Source of the DNA: Conchocele bisecta | Lineage: Eukaryota; Mollusca; Bivalvia; Lucinida; Thyasiridae | NCBI GenBank assembly: GCA_029237695.1 | Contig: CM055275.1 | Span: 3,722,160-3,786,159 of the forward strand | Direction of reading: 5' to 3' | DNA: 64,000 nt | Shown here: positions 1-10,205 of the stretch, in pieces | How the letters are laid out: each line of letters begins with the position of its first letter | Position numbering within the stretch: position 1 is the first letter of the stretch | Notes under the pieces: model-generated | Seen by the model: only the letters and a program-made list of their open reading frames with translations | Databases searched by the model: none | Told to the model about the DNA's origin: nothing | Program-made: the position numbers and the translations under genes

Positions 1-269
1 CACATAAACGCACACATCCTTCACAAATTAATTGGCACAATATATGTTGACGTACATTAGAAAATAGAAACAGTTTAAAAGTCCATGATCATCCGTCACA
101 CCGACAGGAAACACGGGCACAATTTTATTGCATATATTCGATATGACAATATAATAACACAATTGTTTAGAGCCTGAACCAGTACAGCATGTAATTGGTC
201 AGCGTTTTATTATATATTTGTCGAGCCCGCTTGTGGAAAGCGAGACATAGTGATCACAATGACGTCCGG
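1..269. other. unassigned AT-rich sequence
   Basis: No coding, RNA or repeat signal was recognised here beyond its position next to the CG/TG microsatellite. Confidence 0.4.
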
Positions 270-330
270 ATGTCCGTGCGTGCGCGCGCGCGTGTGTGTG
301 CGTGTGTGCGTGAGTGCGTCCGTCCGTCCG
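270..330. repeat. (GT/GC)n and (CGTC)n microsatellite
   Basis: The stretch alternates GTGC, GCGC, GTGT and ends in three CGTC/GTCC steps. A short ORF crossing it is just the repeat being read through. It directly precedes the 180-bp tandem repeat, as GGAC microsatellites do in the T-family repeats near 43.8 and 63.8 kb. Confidence 0.8.
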
Positions 331-812
331 AAATTTGCGTTATTTTGTTTACATACCTTGTATCTCTGCAGTCATAAGTCACATTGACTTGAAACTTCAT
401 ATGCTTATTAGTCATCATACACATATTCACTGAGTGTCCCACTCATGTGGCCCCTGTGCCCTAAAGTCAAGGTCAAATGACTTAGAAGTTTGCATTAAAG
501 TTGTTGTCCAAATTTGCGTTAAACTTTTCACATACCTACTATCTCTGTAACCGTAAGTCAGAATAGCTTGAAACTTCGTATGCTTATTGGTCATCATCCA
601 CATAGTCATTGTGTGTGTCCCACTCATGCGGCCCCTCTGCGCCAAGGTCAAGGTCAAATGACTTAGAAGTTTACGTTAAAGTTTTTGTCCGAATTTGCGT
701 TAAACTTTTCACATACCTTCTATCTCTTTACCTGTAAGTCAGATATCCTTGAAACTTCGTATTGGTCATCATCTATATATTCATTATGTGTCCCACTCTG
801 TGTCCCACTCAT
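331..812. repeat. ~180-bp tandem repeat, about 2.7 copies
   Basis: Units begin with RAATTTGCGTT at 331, 510 and 691. Each carries 'atctctgtaaccgtaagtca', a TTGAAACTTC block and, in the first two, AAGGTCAAATGACTTAG. Diverged single fragments lie near 12,320, 14,197 (inverted) and 40,190. The last unit stops where an A-family element begins. Confidence 0.85.
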
Positions 813-1187
813 TTCTCTATGGGAATTTAACATGGGGGGAAAAGAGGTAGAGGAGTTGTGGGAGGAGTCAAAAATTTAAAAAAATGGAAAATGTCTCCGA
901 AACCTAGCTAGATAGCTTGCAAATGATCCGTAACTAAGAAAACTAAAGTTAAATTTTAAAAATCGGTCCAGTATTTCTGAAATTCTAAAATATTTCCCCA
1001 TGTTAAATCCCCATAGACATCTTCACGGAGTTTTGTTCGCAATAAAATCACTATTTGACCACATTTCACGAAATAAAAAGAAGGCTCATTCTTAAATTTT
1101 CCTTTAATTTAATATTATTGAAAACGATATTGTTTTTGAATTGTTTATATGGGCGTAAAATTTGGGCAGCTTTCGTGAAACAGACAG
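813..1187 (-). mobile_element. A-family MITE, one end preserved
   Basis: The right end TTTCGTGAAACAGACAG (to 1187) and the interior blocks (CCATGTTAAATCCCCATAG, GAAGGCTCATTCTTAAA) match copies at 56,174-56,528 and 60,685-61,220. The outer left end is missing; the interior starts abruptly after the 180-bp repeat. Non-autonomous, no coding capacity. Confidence 0.75.
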
Positions 1188-1194
1188 TAGTTAA

Positions 1195-1612
1195 CATCAT
1201 GCACAGCAAATGTGCAATTCGTATGAAAATAATTCATATGATGTTCATATGTAAAAAATATGAAAAACATATGAATTGCATATGAATTGCATATGAATTG
1301 CATATGAAAAGAGCCGATATGAAATTCATGAAGACTTTTCATATGCATTTCATATAAATACTTTTGCATATGAACTTCATATGTTACATATGCAATTCAT
1401 ATGAAATTTGTATAGATTCAAAAGCATTGTAGATGAGTCTTCATATGAAATTCATATGATTTGCATATGAGGTTCATATGATTTGCATATGAAATGCATA
1501 TGAAGATTTTGCATATGAATTGCATATCGGCTCACTTTATATCATTTGCAAATGAAATGTTCATATGAAATTCATATGAAAAACATATGAAATTCATATG
1601 CCACACATTTGT
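1195..1612. repeat. CATATG-rich short tandem array
   Basis: CATATGAATTG / CATATGAAATT units of about 11 bp recur in irregular order. CATATG is itself a palindrome, so the array is self-complementary on both strands. Short ORFs on both strands are repeat read-through. Confidence 0.8.
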
Positions 1613-1670
1613 TAGTGTATATTCATTCTCTGTCCCATGCATGCAGCCACGGTGGCCAATGTCTAGGTAA

Positions 1671-2690
1671 ACTGAAAAAAGAAAAACACTTTTAAATGTG
1701 TTGCCTGACAAACAAGGTGAACTTCTAATTGAAAAAAAGAAAAACATTTTTAAATGTGTTGCCTGACAAACAAGGTGAACTTCTAATTGAAAAAAAGAAA
1801 AACATATAAATGTGTTGCCTGCAAACAAGAACTTCTAATTGAAAAAAAGAAAAACATTTTTAAATGTGTTGCCTGACAAACAAGGTGAACTTCTAATTGA
1901 AAAAAAGAAAAACATTTTTAAAAGGTGAACTTCTAACTGAAAAAAAGAAAAACATTTTTAAATGTGTTGCCTGACAAACAAGGTGAACTTCTAATTGAAA
2001 AAAAGAAAAACATTTTTAAATGTGTTGCCTGACAAACAAGGTGAACTTAAAAAAAAATTTAAATGACAAGGTGAACTTCTAATTGAAAAAAAGAAAAACA
2101 TTTTTAAATGTGTTGCCTGACAAACAAGGTGAACTTCTAATTGAAAAAAAGAAAAACATTTTTAAATGTGTTGCCTGACAAACAAGGTGAACTTCTAATT
2201 GAAAAAAAGAAAAACATTTTTAAATGTGTTGCCTGACAAACAAGGTGAACTTCTAATTGAAAAAAGAAAAACACTTTTAAATGTGTTGCCTGACAAACAA
2301 GGTGAACTTCTAACTGAAAAAAGAAAAACACTTTTAAATGTGTTGCCTGACAAACAAGGTGAACTTCTAATGAAAAAAGAAAAACACATTTTAAATGTGT
2401 TGCCTGACAAACAAGGTGAACTTCTAACTGAAAAAAGAAAAACACTTTTAAATGTGTTGCCTGACAAACAAGGTGAACTTCTAATTGAAAAAAAGAAAAA
2501 CACTTTTAAATGTGTTGCCTGACAAACAAGGTGAACTTCTAACTGAAAAAAGAAAAACGCTTTTAAATGTGTTGCCTGACAAACAAGGTGAACTTCTAAC
2601 TGAAAAAAGAAAAACGCTTTTAAATGTGTTGCCTGACAAACAAGGTGAACTTCTAACTGAAAAAAGAAAAACACTTTTAAATGTGTTGCC
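1671..2690. repeat. 57-59 bp minisatellite, ~18 copies
   Basis: The unit runs AACTGAAAAAAGAAAAACAC, TTTTAAATGTGTTGCC, TGACAAACAAGGTGAACTTCT. Left copies carry an extra A (58-59 bp) and include truncated units near 1800, 1920 and 2045. Right copies settle at about 57 bp, so frames stay open on both strands and give spurious 19-residue repeat ORFs. Neighbouring right copies share private variants (CGCTTTT), a sign of local homogenisation. Confidence 0.95.
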
Positions 2691-2960
2691 GAATGACGTC
2701 AGTGTAATGACGCAACGTAAACAAGTCCGCGTTCTGTCCATAGAATACGACGCATCTAATGTCATTTTCGAGCATAAAACGTTACCTGATAAATAGAATA
2801 CCAGGTAAGTGTATTTTGATATCAAGTTTATCAGGCTCGGCTCGGAAACGGTAGGAATTCCTCGGCAAGCCTCGGAATTCCTACGCGTTTCCTAGCCTTG
2901 CCTGATAAACTTGATATCAAAAGACACTAGCCTAGTATTCTCTATACCTTACCCTGAAAA
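2691..2960. mobile_element. E-family fold-back element
   Basis: A long palindrome is centred near 2867. TTTTGATATCAAGTTTATCA is mirrored by TGATAAACTTGATATCAAAA, with GGAATTCC-type arms inside. Flanks (GACGTCAGTGTAATGACGC, ACGTTACCTGATAAATAG) recur inverted at 22,130-22,263 and in diverged form at 61,720-61,850. Confidence 0.75.
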
Positions 2961-2964
2961 CACC

Positions 2965-3100
2965 AGGGGGGCGGTTTCACTAAACTTCTTACGACTAAAA
3001 TGTTCGTAAGTGCAAACCTATGATAGTCTGTAAATTTCACACTAACAATGTTTTCTTGTAAACAATTATTGAATTTATATTTATTGAGCATAGGCTGCAT
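2965..3100. mobile_element. B-family MITE, left half only
   Basis: The sequence matches the left arm of the complete copies at 32,841-33,087 and 34,812-35,056, from the GGGGSCGTTTCACTAAAC end to the apex GCATAGGCTGCAT, then stops. The right arm is replaced by a C-family fragment. Confidence 0.85.
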
Positions 3101-3108
3101 CCATTTTT

Positions 3109-3268
3109 GGCTTTGAGGGAGAAATTTTCAATTTTAGAATAAACGTATTATTTTTTATTATACGGAATTTATTACATTATCACAGCCAAAATGGCTGTGA
3201 TAATGTAATAAATTCCGTATAATAATTATGCATATGTTTAATCATCAAATATATGGAGTAGTTAGTTC
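3109..3268. mobile_element. C-family MITE, truncated at both ends
   Basis: The palindromic core ATTATCACAGCCAAAATGGC and its complement are intact, with one flank to GTTAGTTC. Both terminal CAGTAGCC ends are missing. Confidence 0.85.
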
Positions 3269-3279
3269 ACGATCACTCA

Positions 3280-3557
3280 TTAAAGGTACATGCGCACTCA
3301 GTAGGCACACAATGTTCTTTATATCAGAGACATCATCTGAGACATTTTCTGGCAAAATAAACATTCATTCACCATTACCCCACGTATTGATTGGCATTAT
3401 TATACATTTTATACGTAACTTTCCACACTGATATCAGGGGCGATAACAGTGTTTCCTTAAAATGTTAACGGACATTACTATGTATACTCTGGAATTAATT
3501 TTTGATGCGCAATTATCATACTTTATAATCTGTCGAAAATATGATTTGTTCAGGTGA
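3280..3557 (+). mobile_element. D-family MITE, left part
   Basis: It begins with the D end TTAAAGGTACATGCGCACTC and keeps GAGACATCATCTGAGACAT and GGGGCGATAACAGTGTTTCC. It breaks off after TTTGTTCAGGTGA, where F-family sequence starts; the right end is absent. Confidence 0.85.
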
Positions 3558-3815
3558 GAGTAGAGCCTCGCCCATCCCGTTTCCTGAGCCTTGCGAGATA
3601 TTTTACCCATTCACGGCACTAACCTACTATTCTCTATCTATTTTCCTTATTTCTGAACCAAAGTATATGTTATGACCACTCATTTGAACCGTCTCGGCGA
3701 GACGGTTCAAATGAGTGGTCACAACATATACATCTGATGAGAAATAAAGAAATTCTTCAGCCTTGTCGGATATTTTTTCCCATTCACGGCACTAACCTAC
3801 TATTCTCTATATCGC
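3558..3815. mobile_element. F-family fragment containing a G-family palindrome
   Basis: The segment CCCATTCACGGCACTAACC-TACTATTCTCTAT occurs on both sides of a G palindrome, preceded by GCCTCGCCCATCCCGTTTCC. The same F-G-F arrangement recurs at 36,420-36,640 and 55,830-56,061. Confidence 0.85.
3663..3731. repeat. G-family palindrome
   Basis: TATATGTTATGACCACTC-ATTTGAACCGTCTCG is mirrored nearly perfectly by its complement around a CGGCGAG centre. Related copies lie at 40.47, 40.76, 55.14 and 55.91 kb. Confidence 0.85.
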
Positions 3816-3869
3816 ACCTATACGCCTCTAAGTTAGTCATACCAAATCCTCAGTAAATTCAACTGATGA

Positions 3870-4110
3870 CACTTTATATCGAAAACGTGCGCTTCTCACC
3901 ATTGATCGCGGTTCGATCGTAGGCTGGGGAACTACATGTATATGAGGTGGTATGGTGGTCGCCAGATCGGACAAATGCGTTTCCTCCGGGTACTCCGGTT
4001 TCTCCCATTAATGACCGCCCATACGCCTTCATCTGTGCCAAAGAACTAATTTGTATAAGTGTTCTCGCGCTCGTTTGTAATCGTTGTAAAATAAATAAAG
4101 TTTAAAACAT
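3870..4110 (+). mobile_element. SINE-like element with B-box-like motif
   Basis: GGTTCGATCGT at 3910-3920 resembles a Pol III B box. A body with GTTTCCTCCGGGTACTCCGG and a 3' part ending GTTGTAAAATAAATAAAG follow. I recognise the body as a widespread invertebrate short interspersed repeat. The A box is unclear and the 5' edge is approximate. Confidence 0.5.
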
Positions 4111-4774
4111 AAAACGAAAACGCCGTTTGAAATGGTATACTCGTTCGAAATCGTGCTGGAAATGTGCAAAGATATTTGACATTTGTTTGAGACCAATACA
4201 AATCATGATGTTCGTGTGATTTTGTTTACATATGGTTTTCATTATAGGAATGAATAGCCTTTTTGTGGTCATATGGTTTTCTGAGTCTGGTAAATGACTT
4301 AACCTACTTTATTTTGGCGACTTCCTGTTAATAAGCCTGGTTTTTCACAGATAAGGTGTACCGCAATAACAATCATCCTTTATGGTGGTCACGTGCACTT
4401 TATTGCTTCCAGAACGTGTCAACATCATGTCACATGATTAATTAATCTGCAGTGCACCTTTGTCGCGAAAGGCGCAATGATTTGCAAAGTATGTACGAAG
4501 GGCGAGCGAACACAGGGACGACTTTGATCATTCATTGACCGCCGTCATTAAGCGGACATGAAAACGAACTTCAAAAGTAATAGGTACATTGCGTTATAAC
4601 GGTAGGTCATAGTAAATCCTTGACATTTTATTTGTTTTACTTTGCTTTATTACACATGTATTGTTAAAATGCGAAACATTGTTGTATACACCCTCGAGGA
4701 TATGCTGCGTGTGTTTATGTGGTAGTCTCGTGTTATTGTTTGTCAAGGTGACCAATCAAAACGAGACTGCGGTA
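4111..4774. other. no recognisable feature
   Basis: Nothing coding or repetitive was recognised. Short ORFs here lack any familiar motif. Confidence 0.4.
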
Positions 4775-4895
4775 TTGTATGACGTCATAAAACATTTTAA
4801 AATTCAAATTGTGTGTTTTCTCTATGTACTATATGCATTGTTGTGCATGTCTGGAATGTGTTCAATCTTTATTTTGACTGAAATAAAGTAAACAC
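4775..4895. repeat. diverged repeat shared with 37,217-37,400
   Basis: GACGTCATRWAAACWTTTTRAA, GTGCATGTYTGGAATGTG, TTCAATC and TTTTTGACTG-(n)-AAAGTAAACA appear in the same order at both loci. The 76-codon ORF spanning 4661-4891 overlaps this repeat and is not supported as a gene. Confidence 0.6.
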
Positions 4896-4900
4896 TACAA

Positions 4901-5005
4901 TGTGGTTGCGACCGGAGAAATGAGGTGTATGGGTTTTGCGACCAGTGTAGACATAAATCAGCCTGTTCATCCGTACAGGATGATCAGGATCTGCACTGCT
5001 CACCA
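4901..5005. repeat. W-like fold-back fragment
   Basis: GTTGCGACCGGAGAAATG, TTTTGCGACCAGTGTAG and CAGGATCTGCACTG resemble the repeat at 39,720-39,903, where a palindrome on AGATCCTGACCAGACTGTGC is complete. Here the palindrome is degraded. Confidence 0.5.
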
Positions 5006-5027
5006 ATCCATCAATGAAACATATAAT

Positions 5028-5323
5028 TGTAGCATATTTCACCAAATTAGTAAAGCATACTTAAATAGCAAAGTGTACATTGAGGAAGAAATCACTTATT
5101 TTTCCCGAAATTCATTATTTCATATAGAACTAATGACTGCATATATTTGATGATTAAAAGTGTGCATAATTATTATTATGAATTTATTACATTTTGGCTG
5201 TGATACTGTAATAAATTTCAGAATAATAAAAATTAATAAATGTATCCTTAAATTGGAAATTTCTCCTTCTAAGTGTACTTAGAAAGATAAATATACTTTG
5301 CAATTTGGTGAAATAGGCTACTG
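5028..5323. mobile_element. C-family MITE, diverged full copy
   Basis: Both ends are present (TGTAGCATATTTCACC and GGTGAAATAGGCTACTG). The centre keeps only part of the usual palindrome (ACATTTTGGCTGTGATACTG), so one arm has lost about 15 bp. About 295 bp long. Confidence 0.85.
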
Positions 5324-5611
5324 GCCAATTCGTTCGCATTTCAATTATTTATCATTTTGGTCAATTTGCTCTCATTGCGGTTTTCAAATTGGTCAATTCG
5401 CACTCATTTGTATTTCCATCGTATTTTTTAATATACAAGCGGGTATGCAGTTCGACACCATAGCACAGGCCAGCGATCCAGCATAGGCCTGTATTTAATT
5501 TATTTTGTTGAGTGTAGTTTGTTTGTTTATTGGGGGGTAACGGCCTATGAAAAGCTAAGGTCATTTAAGGCCAGGTCAATGGGTTTAGTACTAAATCCCA
5601 TATATTACCTG

Positions 5612-5664
5612 TTCAAGTACATGTACATGTTCAAGTACATGTACATGTTCAAGTACATGTACAC
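5612..5664. repeat. 18-bp tandem repeat x3
   Basis: TTCAAGTACATGTACATG is repeated three times, the last copy truncated. GTACATGTAC is palindromic. Confidence 0.9.
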
Positions 5665-6310
5665 ATAGGGGGAAACTCCCAAAATCAGAACAGAATATTT
5701 ACAATAAACAAACTATATATTCAGCCCTGAAATCAGAATAATCCTGATCTGATGCCATGTCGTCGCCAAACCAGAATCACTTGGCCCCCTCCCAAAAGCA
5801 GTGGGATCACCAATAATCTTACTACTTTTATAATGGGCAATAACCCAATTCAACTCCCAGGTAACAAAGATAAAAACGTACGTCATTGCAAAACCAGGCA
5901 AATCGTGATTCATATAAGGAGGAAGCCCTACCGTTAATTTACGTCGTCGCGTTCGCCCAACCAACCACCCACACATGTTGCATGTATATCCTGATCAGAG
6001 TAAATCGTGAAACGGAAGGCAGGCGGTGTGATTCTCCGTAATAAAATAAACACACTTTTTGCATTTGTTTACCATTGTTTTAGCATGATCTACACTGTTT
6101 ACCATGATCTACACTGGTCACAAATATCAGAAGCACCGTTTCTCAAATCACAGCGACAAAATTTGTATAACAGTTCGCGGTTTCCTAGACGCACACCTCG
6201 AGCGAGAAAGCTCGTGAACGAATGCGAGTGTTCTCGTCACTGAGTCCATCCACGGCGGGAAGTTGATCACGGGCTTTCTGTCTATGCACATTGTACCATT
6301 TAGGCCACAC
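5665..6310. other. no recognisable feature
   Basis: Overlapping short ORFs on both strands were inspected. None shows a conserved motif or a family resemblance. Confidence 0.4.
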
Positions 6311-6402
6311 TTAGATCACAGTTCGTCCGCATGTACGAGGAGATAATCCGCGAGCTTTAGCGAGTGGATTATCGATCGTACATGCGGACGAACGTGATCT
6401 AA
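6311..6402. repeat. H-family palindrome
   Basis: TTAGATCACAGTTCGTCCGC and its complement flank a GATAATCCGC stem. The same structure lies at 28,219-28,300. The sequence downstream of both (RTCGCATCCTCATG, GCTGTGTWAATACAGAAAC) is also shared, so each is the visible end of a longer repeat running to about 6,490 and 28,400. Confidence 0.8.
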
Positions 6403-6614
6403 CCGTGTTATCACATCCTCATGTCAATACATTGCCCATGTGCTGTGTAAATACAGAAACATTATCAAATATGTGATAATCGATGTTTGAAACAAACACG
6501 ATACAACAAATTCTTGTTTTCAAATGTCATTGATTTCAAAATATGTAAACCTTCCGTAAATTCATAATATAATGAAAGCGCCCATTCAAAACATTGCGTT
6601 AAAACGTCATTAAT

Positions 6615-6840
6615 ATCAACGACGTTTTGAGGCGGTATTAGGTTTTATTAGGTTGCTAGTAGGTTTCCACTACGTTTTCCACGGTTTTAATACGTATCGC
6701 CCCGTCTGACAAGTGACAGGTCGGGTATCAAGCGGCTCATTGTCACGATTTCACTAGGGATTAGTAAGTTTTACTAGGTGTCGGCCATTGTTGCTACGTT
6801 TTACTACGATTCAGTACGTTTATACGGTCCCGTTTATACT
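6615..6840. repeat. TACTAGG/TACGTTTTACTA-rich repeat, left of an I insertion
   Basis: Short motifs TTACTAGG, CTACGTTTTACTACG and TAGGTTTTATTAGG recur irregularly. Similar motifs continue right of the inserted I element (7246-7330), so the insertion split one low-complexity segment. Confidence 0.45.
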
Positions 6841-7245
6841 ACAAGGTGCATGATCACGTGGTTATACATGTAACAACAACAACAGTGGCTGAAGTGTTGA
6901 AATCTTGAAAGTATTATTTGATATTTTCCTTAATATGAAACGGATTGTTATGAAATATGGCGCAGCAAATGCGTCTTCATGAGCTGCATTTGGTGGTCCA
7001 TGGAGTTCGGCACAGACTTATGTCGTTTTTGCGAAGTATCAATTTCCGTGTCGAAATCGATTCTTCGCAAAACCGACGAGACCACCAAATGCAGCTTAAC
7101 AAGCCGCGTTTGATGCGCCATATTTCATCAAAATCCGTTACGTAATAAGGACAATATAAAGGAATAGGTACTTTTAATCGGATGGATTCTGGAAGTTTCT
7201 GTACTTGTTGTTGTTGTTGTTAGTACCACGTGATCATACACCTTG
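6841..7245. mobile_element. I-family fold-back MITE, copy 1
   Basis: The ends ACAAGGTGCATGATCACGTG and its complement (with TGTTGTTGTTGTT next to the right end) are flanked by direct repeats TACT. Interior arms GAGCTGCATTTGGTGGTC and GACCACCAAATGCAGC form the stem. The 62-codon ORF inside is stem sequence, not a gene. Confidence 0.9.
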
Positions 7246-7543
7246 TACTAGGGATTGCTAGGGAGTGTCAGGGATTATGTCTCAGTCACACTGTCATGTA
7301 TTAAGGGCTAGATCGTACTACACATTTAAAACCGTATGAAAACGTACTAGATGCTTAGTACGAAACCGCAGGTTAATTTTGCACATGTCCAAAACAAACG
7401 TGGCGGGAGTAATCATCATTATATAGCCATATCAAATACGTTTTATTACGCTGTGCATGTAATACGCATATTGTCGGTTTACTAAATTTTAAATGCGTAT
7501 TAATACATAGCCCTCAATACCTGACAGTGCGACTGGGGCATAC
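7246..7543. other. continuation of TACTAGG repeat, then unassigned
   Basis: CTAGGGATTGCTAGGGAGTG continues the low-complexity repeat interrupted by the I element. From about 7330 nothing further is recognised. Confidence 0.35.
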
Positions 7544-7640
7544 ATAATAAAACCATGGGCTGTTTCGTTTACTGTCATACTGAAAACATTTGGTCTGTCA
7601 TTGGGACTCCACTCATTTAAAACAGACCAAATGCGTTGAA
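7544..7640. mobile_element. M-family fragment
   Basis: ATAATAAAACCATGGGCTGT-TTCGTTTACTG and the stem TTTGGTCTGT / ACAGACCAAATGCG match the M copies at 16.4, 32.6 and 42.9 kb. The right arm stops early. Confidence 0.75.
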
Positions 7641-7648
7641 TAACAAAA

Positions 7649-8444
7649 TTCAGTTTATTACAAAAGAGGAAAGTATAATACTAAATACATTTTATTCACT
7701 CTAAGCCACATATGTGACACACGAGGTTACAATAGATTACATAATACAACGATGGGTACAAATACAAAATGCATATGTATAAGCTCACTAGTCATTATAA
7801 CCATAAAGCATTTCTTATAAAAAATAGCTAAATTTCTTAATTGCTTTCCAGATTTTTTCTCAAATAGCTGTGCGAATTTTAAAATATTTGGTCTTCTAAA
7901 ATAAAATGGCTTGATATACCGTTTTCGCACTTCATTATAGAAGCGGCACTCGAAAAGGAAATGAAACTCGTCACCGAGAGCACCAGCGCCACATTTGTTG
8001 CAGACCCTGCTTGCTCTCGGCACACCTGTCCATCTACCAGTTTCGACCGCCAGTCTATGATTACAAGTTCGAAATCTGGTCAATGTTTTTCTTAACCTTT
8101 CCGTGAGATTAATTAAATATGTTTCTAATCCAAACTCTGTTTTAAAGATTCTATACGTAATTCCACGTGAAGATGAATCGATGCTGGTGAGCCATGACTG
8201 AATAAACTGGTTCTGAAGCTGAGTCATAAGTTTCCTCTTTTGCAGATGCATATTTGCATTTATTTATGCCGTTTTTCTCGTTTTCTGAAACCCTTGGAAA
8301 AAGCTAAAACTCAAACTCTTTGAGTTTTAGCTTTTTCCAAGGGTGTCGGAAAATGTAAAAAAAAACACAACACAAGTAAATGCTATAATATGCATTTGCA
8401 AATGAGGGAACTTAGTAGACTTTCCTCTTTTGCAATAAACCGAA
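7649..8444. mobile_element. L-family element carrying a LINE fragment
   Basis: The outer ends TTCAGTTTATTACAAAAGAG (7649) and CTCTTTTGCAATAAACCGAA (8444) are inverted. The L palindrome TTGGAAAAAGCTAAAACTCA and its complement lies at 8290-8345. Between the left end and the palindrome sits antisense LINE coding sequence absent from the L copies at 31,983 and 63,425. Confidence 0.7.
7727..8251 (-). pseudogene. LINE reverse transcriptase C-terminal fragment
   Basis: This 174-codon minus-strand ORF matches in type the extreme C-terminal part of non-LTR retrotransposon ORF2 proteins common in molluscs. The region RTCNHRLAVETGRWTG (about residues 61-76) leads into a CCHC zinc-knuckle-like motif CNKC-x9-H-x4-C (C84, C87, H97, C102), followed by KRYIKPFYFRRP. 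No endonuclease or RT catalytic core is present, so it is a 5'-truncated insertion and cannot transpose. The first few residues, including the Met, are encoded by L-family MITE sequence rather than LINE, so this start is not a native one. AATAAAATG downstream of the stop (7710-7690) may be the LINE 3' end. The LINE clade is not assigned. Confidence 0.75.
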
Positions 8445-8468
8445 TTCCAAGTAAACGCCCCACGGTAC

Positions 8469-9456
8469 AGGGGCCCGTTTAACTAATCTTCGTACGATAA
8501 AAAGTGTCGTACGAAGATTTTCTGCCATGTTTCACCTACATGTCGGGGTCATTAAATCTGAGCAACTCCAACAAAGATTGCTCAAAATCGGGGACATGGA
8601 TTTTTGTTTAAAACATTTGAAACGATTGAAATGTCACTGCATCTGTTCCTTGTCTGAGTAGAGGGGCAGGTGGAGTGGGAACTTGTGAGGACAGTCCCTA
8701 GAGAAAACATAAAAATCGGCCGTCTTCAATTCATACCTCTCGGAAATTCAAATTCCCAGTGGATTAACAAAACCCTTTAGTAAAAATACATGTATATCCC
8801 GGCTGCACCAACTGATTCTCGCTACTCGCGTGGGTCGCTGGTTGATAAAACAATGTATGTACATTACATGTATGAGTGACCGGTACAGATTATCGCCACC
8901 ATTTGTAGTTATTCGGTCGATATATTGATGAAATTCTGCTAGTCGGTGACAATAATAACTTGAATTGCGACCATGCGACCAACGTATCCCCTAATCAAAT
9001 TACGCAAATGTGTAGACTGATGTGGGCTACGGTCGCCGTCGTAAAAGGTCCCTTTTCTCAGCAGGTATTCAAATCACTTACCAACCTCTGACCAACAATA
9101 TAGTCGATATGTAAGTAATATTACATGTACATGTACCGAGACGCTCGCTGTCAGTATTGATATGATTGTTGTACCATCAATTGTAATCGAGCACATCTGT
9201 CATTTCTATCGATGTCTTCTTTACACTTACTGTCTGCTCCACGTTTTGCTTCCGACGAACTTTTGGCTATTAAGCACATTCAATCTAAAAAATAGTTAAA
9301 AGTAAGTACTTTTTTTATCAATAACAAAAACGTCACCCTCCCCAAAAACAATTATTTGATGAAATTCCATCAAATATTGATTTTATTGCGAAAAAAAGAT
9401 TTTCCTATGGGAATTGAATATTTTAGTCGTACGAAGCTTAGTGATACGGGCCCCTG
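8469..9456. mobile_element. interval bounded by B-family ends
   Basis: AGGGGCCCGTTTAACTAATC at 8469 and GATACGGGCCCCT near 9456 are B-type inverted ends, but 988 bp apart instead of the usual ~245. A small stem CTTCGTACGATAAAAAGTGT-CGTACGAAG follows the left end. The interior is unrelated to the B body and includes part of an A element. It may be a larger relative, or two broken B ends. Confidence 0.5.
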
Positions 9457-10088
9457 GTTCATATATTAAAAACGAAACTTGTTTATCTTTCATTCCTACG
9501 TATCTACATACAACTGTAACGCCTAAGTCGTGGGAGGGGTAACAGTTTATGGCTCGCCATAGTGTCAGGCAACTACTGTCTGTTCCACGTATTGTTGAAA
9601 TTCCATCAAATATTGATTTGATTGCGAAAAAACGATATTGCTATGGGAATTTAACATGGGGATTGAATTTCCAAAATTTCTCGTTTTTTTATCCTGAACC
9701 TGTCGAGATAGCTTGAAAATGATGTAACTAATAAAACAAGTTAGATTTTGAAAATAGGTCCACAAATAAAAAAATATTTAAAAAAAATCTATTTTTAGCC
9801 CCCATGTTAAATTTCCATAGGAAAATCGTTTTTTCGCAATAAAATCAATATTTGATGGAATTTCATAAAATAATTTTTTTGGGGAGGTTGACCTTTTTGT
9901 TATTGATAAAAAAAGTACTTACTTTTAACTATTTTGTAATGTGTTTAATAGCCAAAAGTTCGTCGGCCGCAAAACGTGGAACAGACAGTGAGTGTAAACA
10001 AGACATCGATAGAAATGACAGATTACAATTGATGGTACAACAATTATATCAATACTGACAGCTAGAGTCTCGGTATGTAATATTACAT
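9114..10088. repeat. inverted duplication with ~280-300 bp arms
   Basis: The left arm 9114-9412 and right arm 9812-10088 are reverse complements with small indels. Each holds about 100 bp of flanking DNA (CATTTCTATCGATGTCTTCT) plus the end half of an A element. The ~400-bp spacer holds the rest of the A copy. Confidence 0.8.
9576..9988. mobile_element. A-family MITE, ends of type b
   Basis: It runs from CTGTCTGTTCCACGT to CAAAACGTGGAACAGACAG, with interior CCATGTTAAATTTCCATAGG on one side and its complement on the other. The left end is shortened by a deletion after CCACGTATTG. Confidence 0.8.
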
Positions 10089-10205
10089 ATTTATTACTCA
10101 ATTTATTTCCAGTTCAAAACGGAACATGTACACGTATTAATAGCCTAAAACTAAACTGCATATACATGCACCGCTTATAAGGTGAATACTTAATATACAC
10201 TCCCG

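Noticed and set aside
2137..2825. Several 100-160 codon ORFs on both strands with 19-residue repeats
   Set aside because: They are produced by the 57-bp minisatellite, open on both strands, with no start context or conserved domain.
4661..4891. Small membrane protein (hydrophobic 76-codon ORF)
   Set aside because: The second half lies in a repeat shared with 37.2 kb where the frame is not kept.
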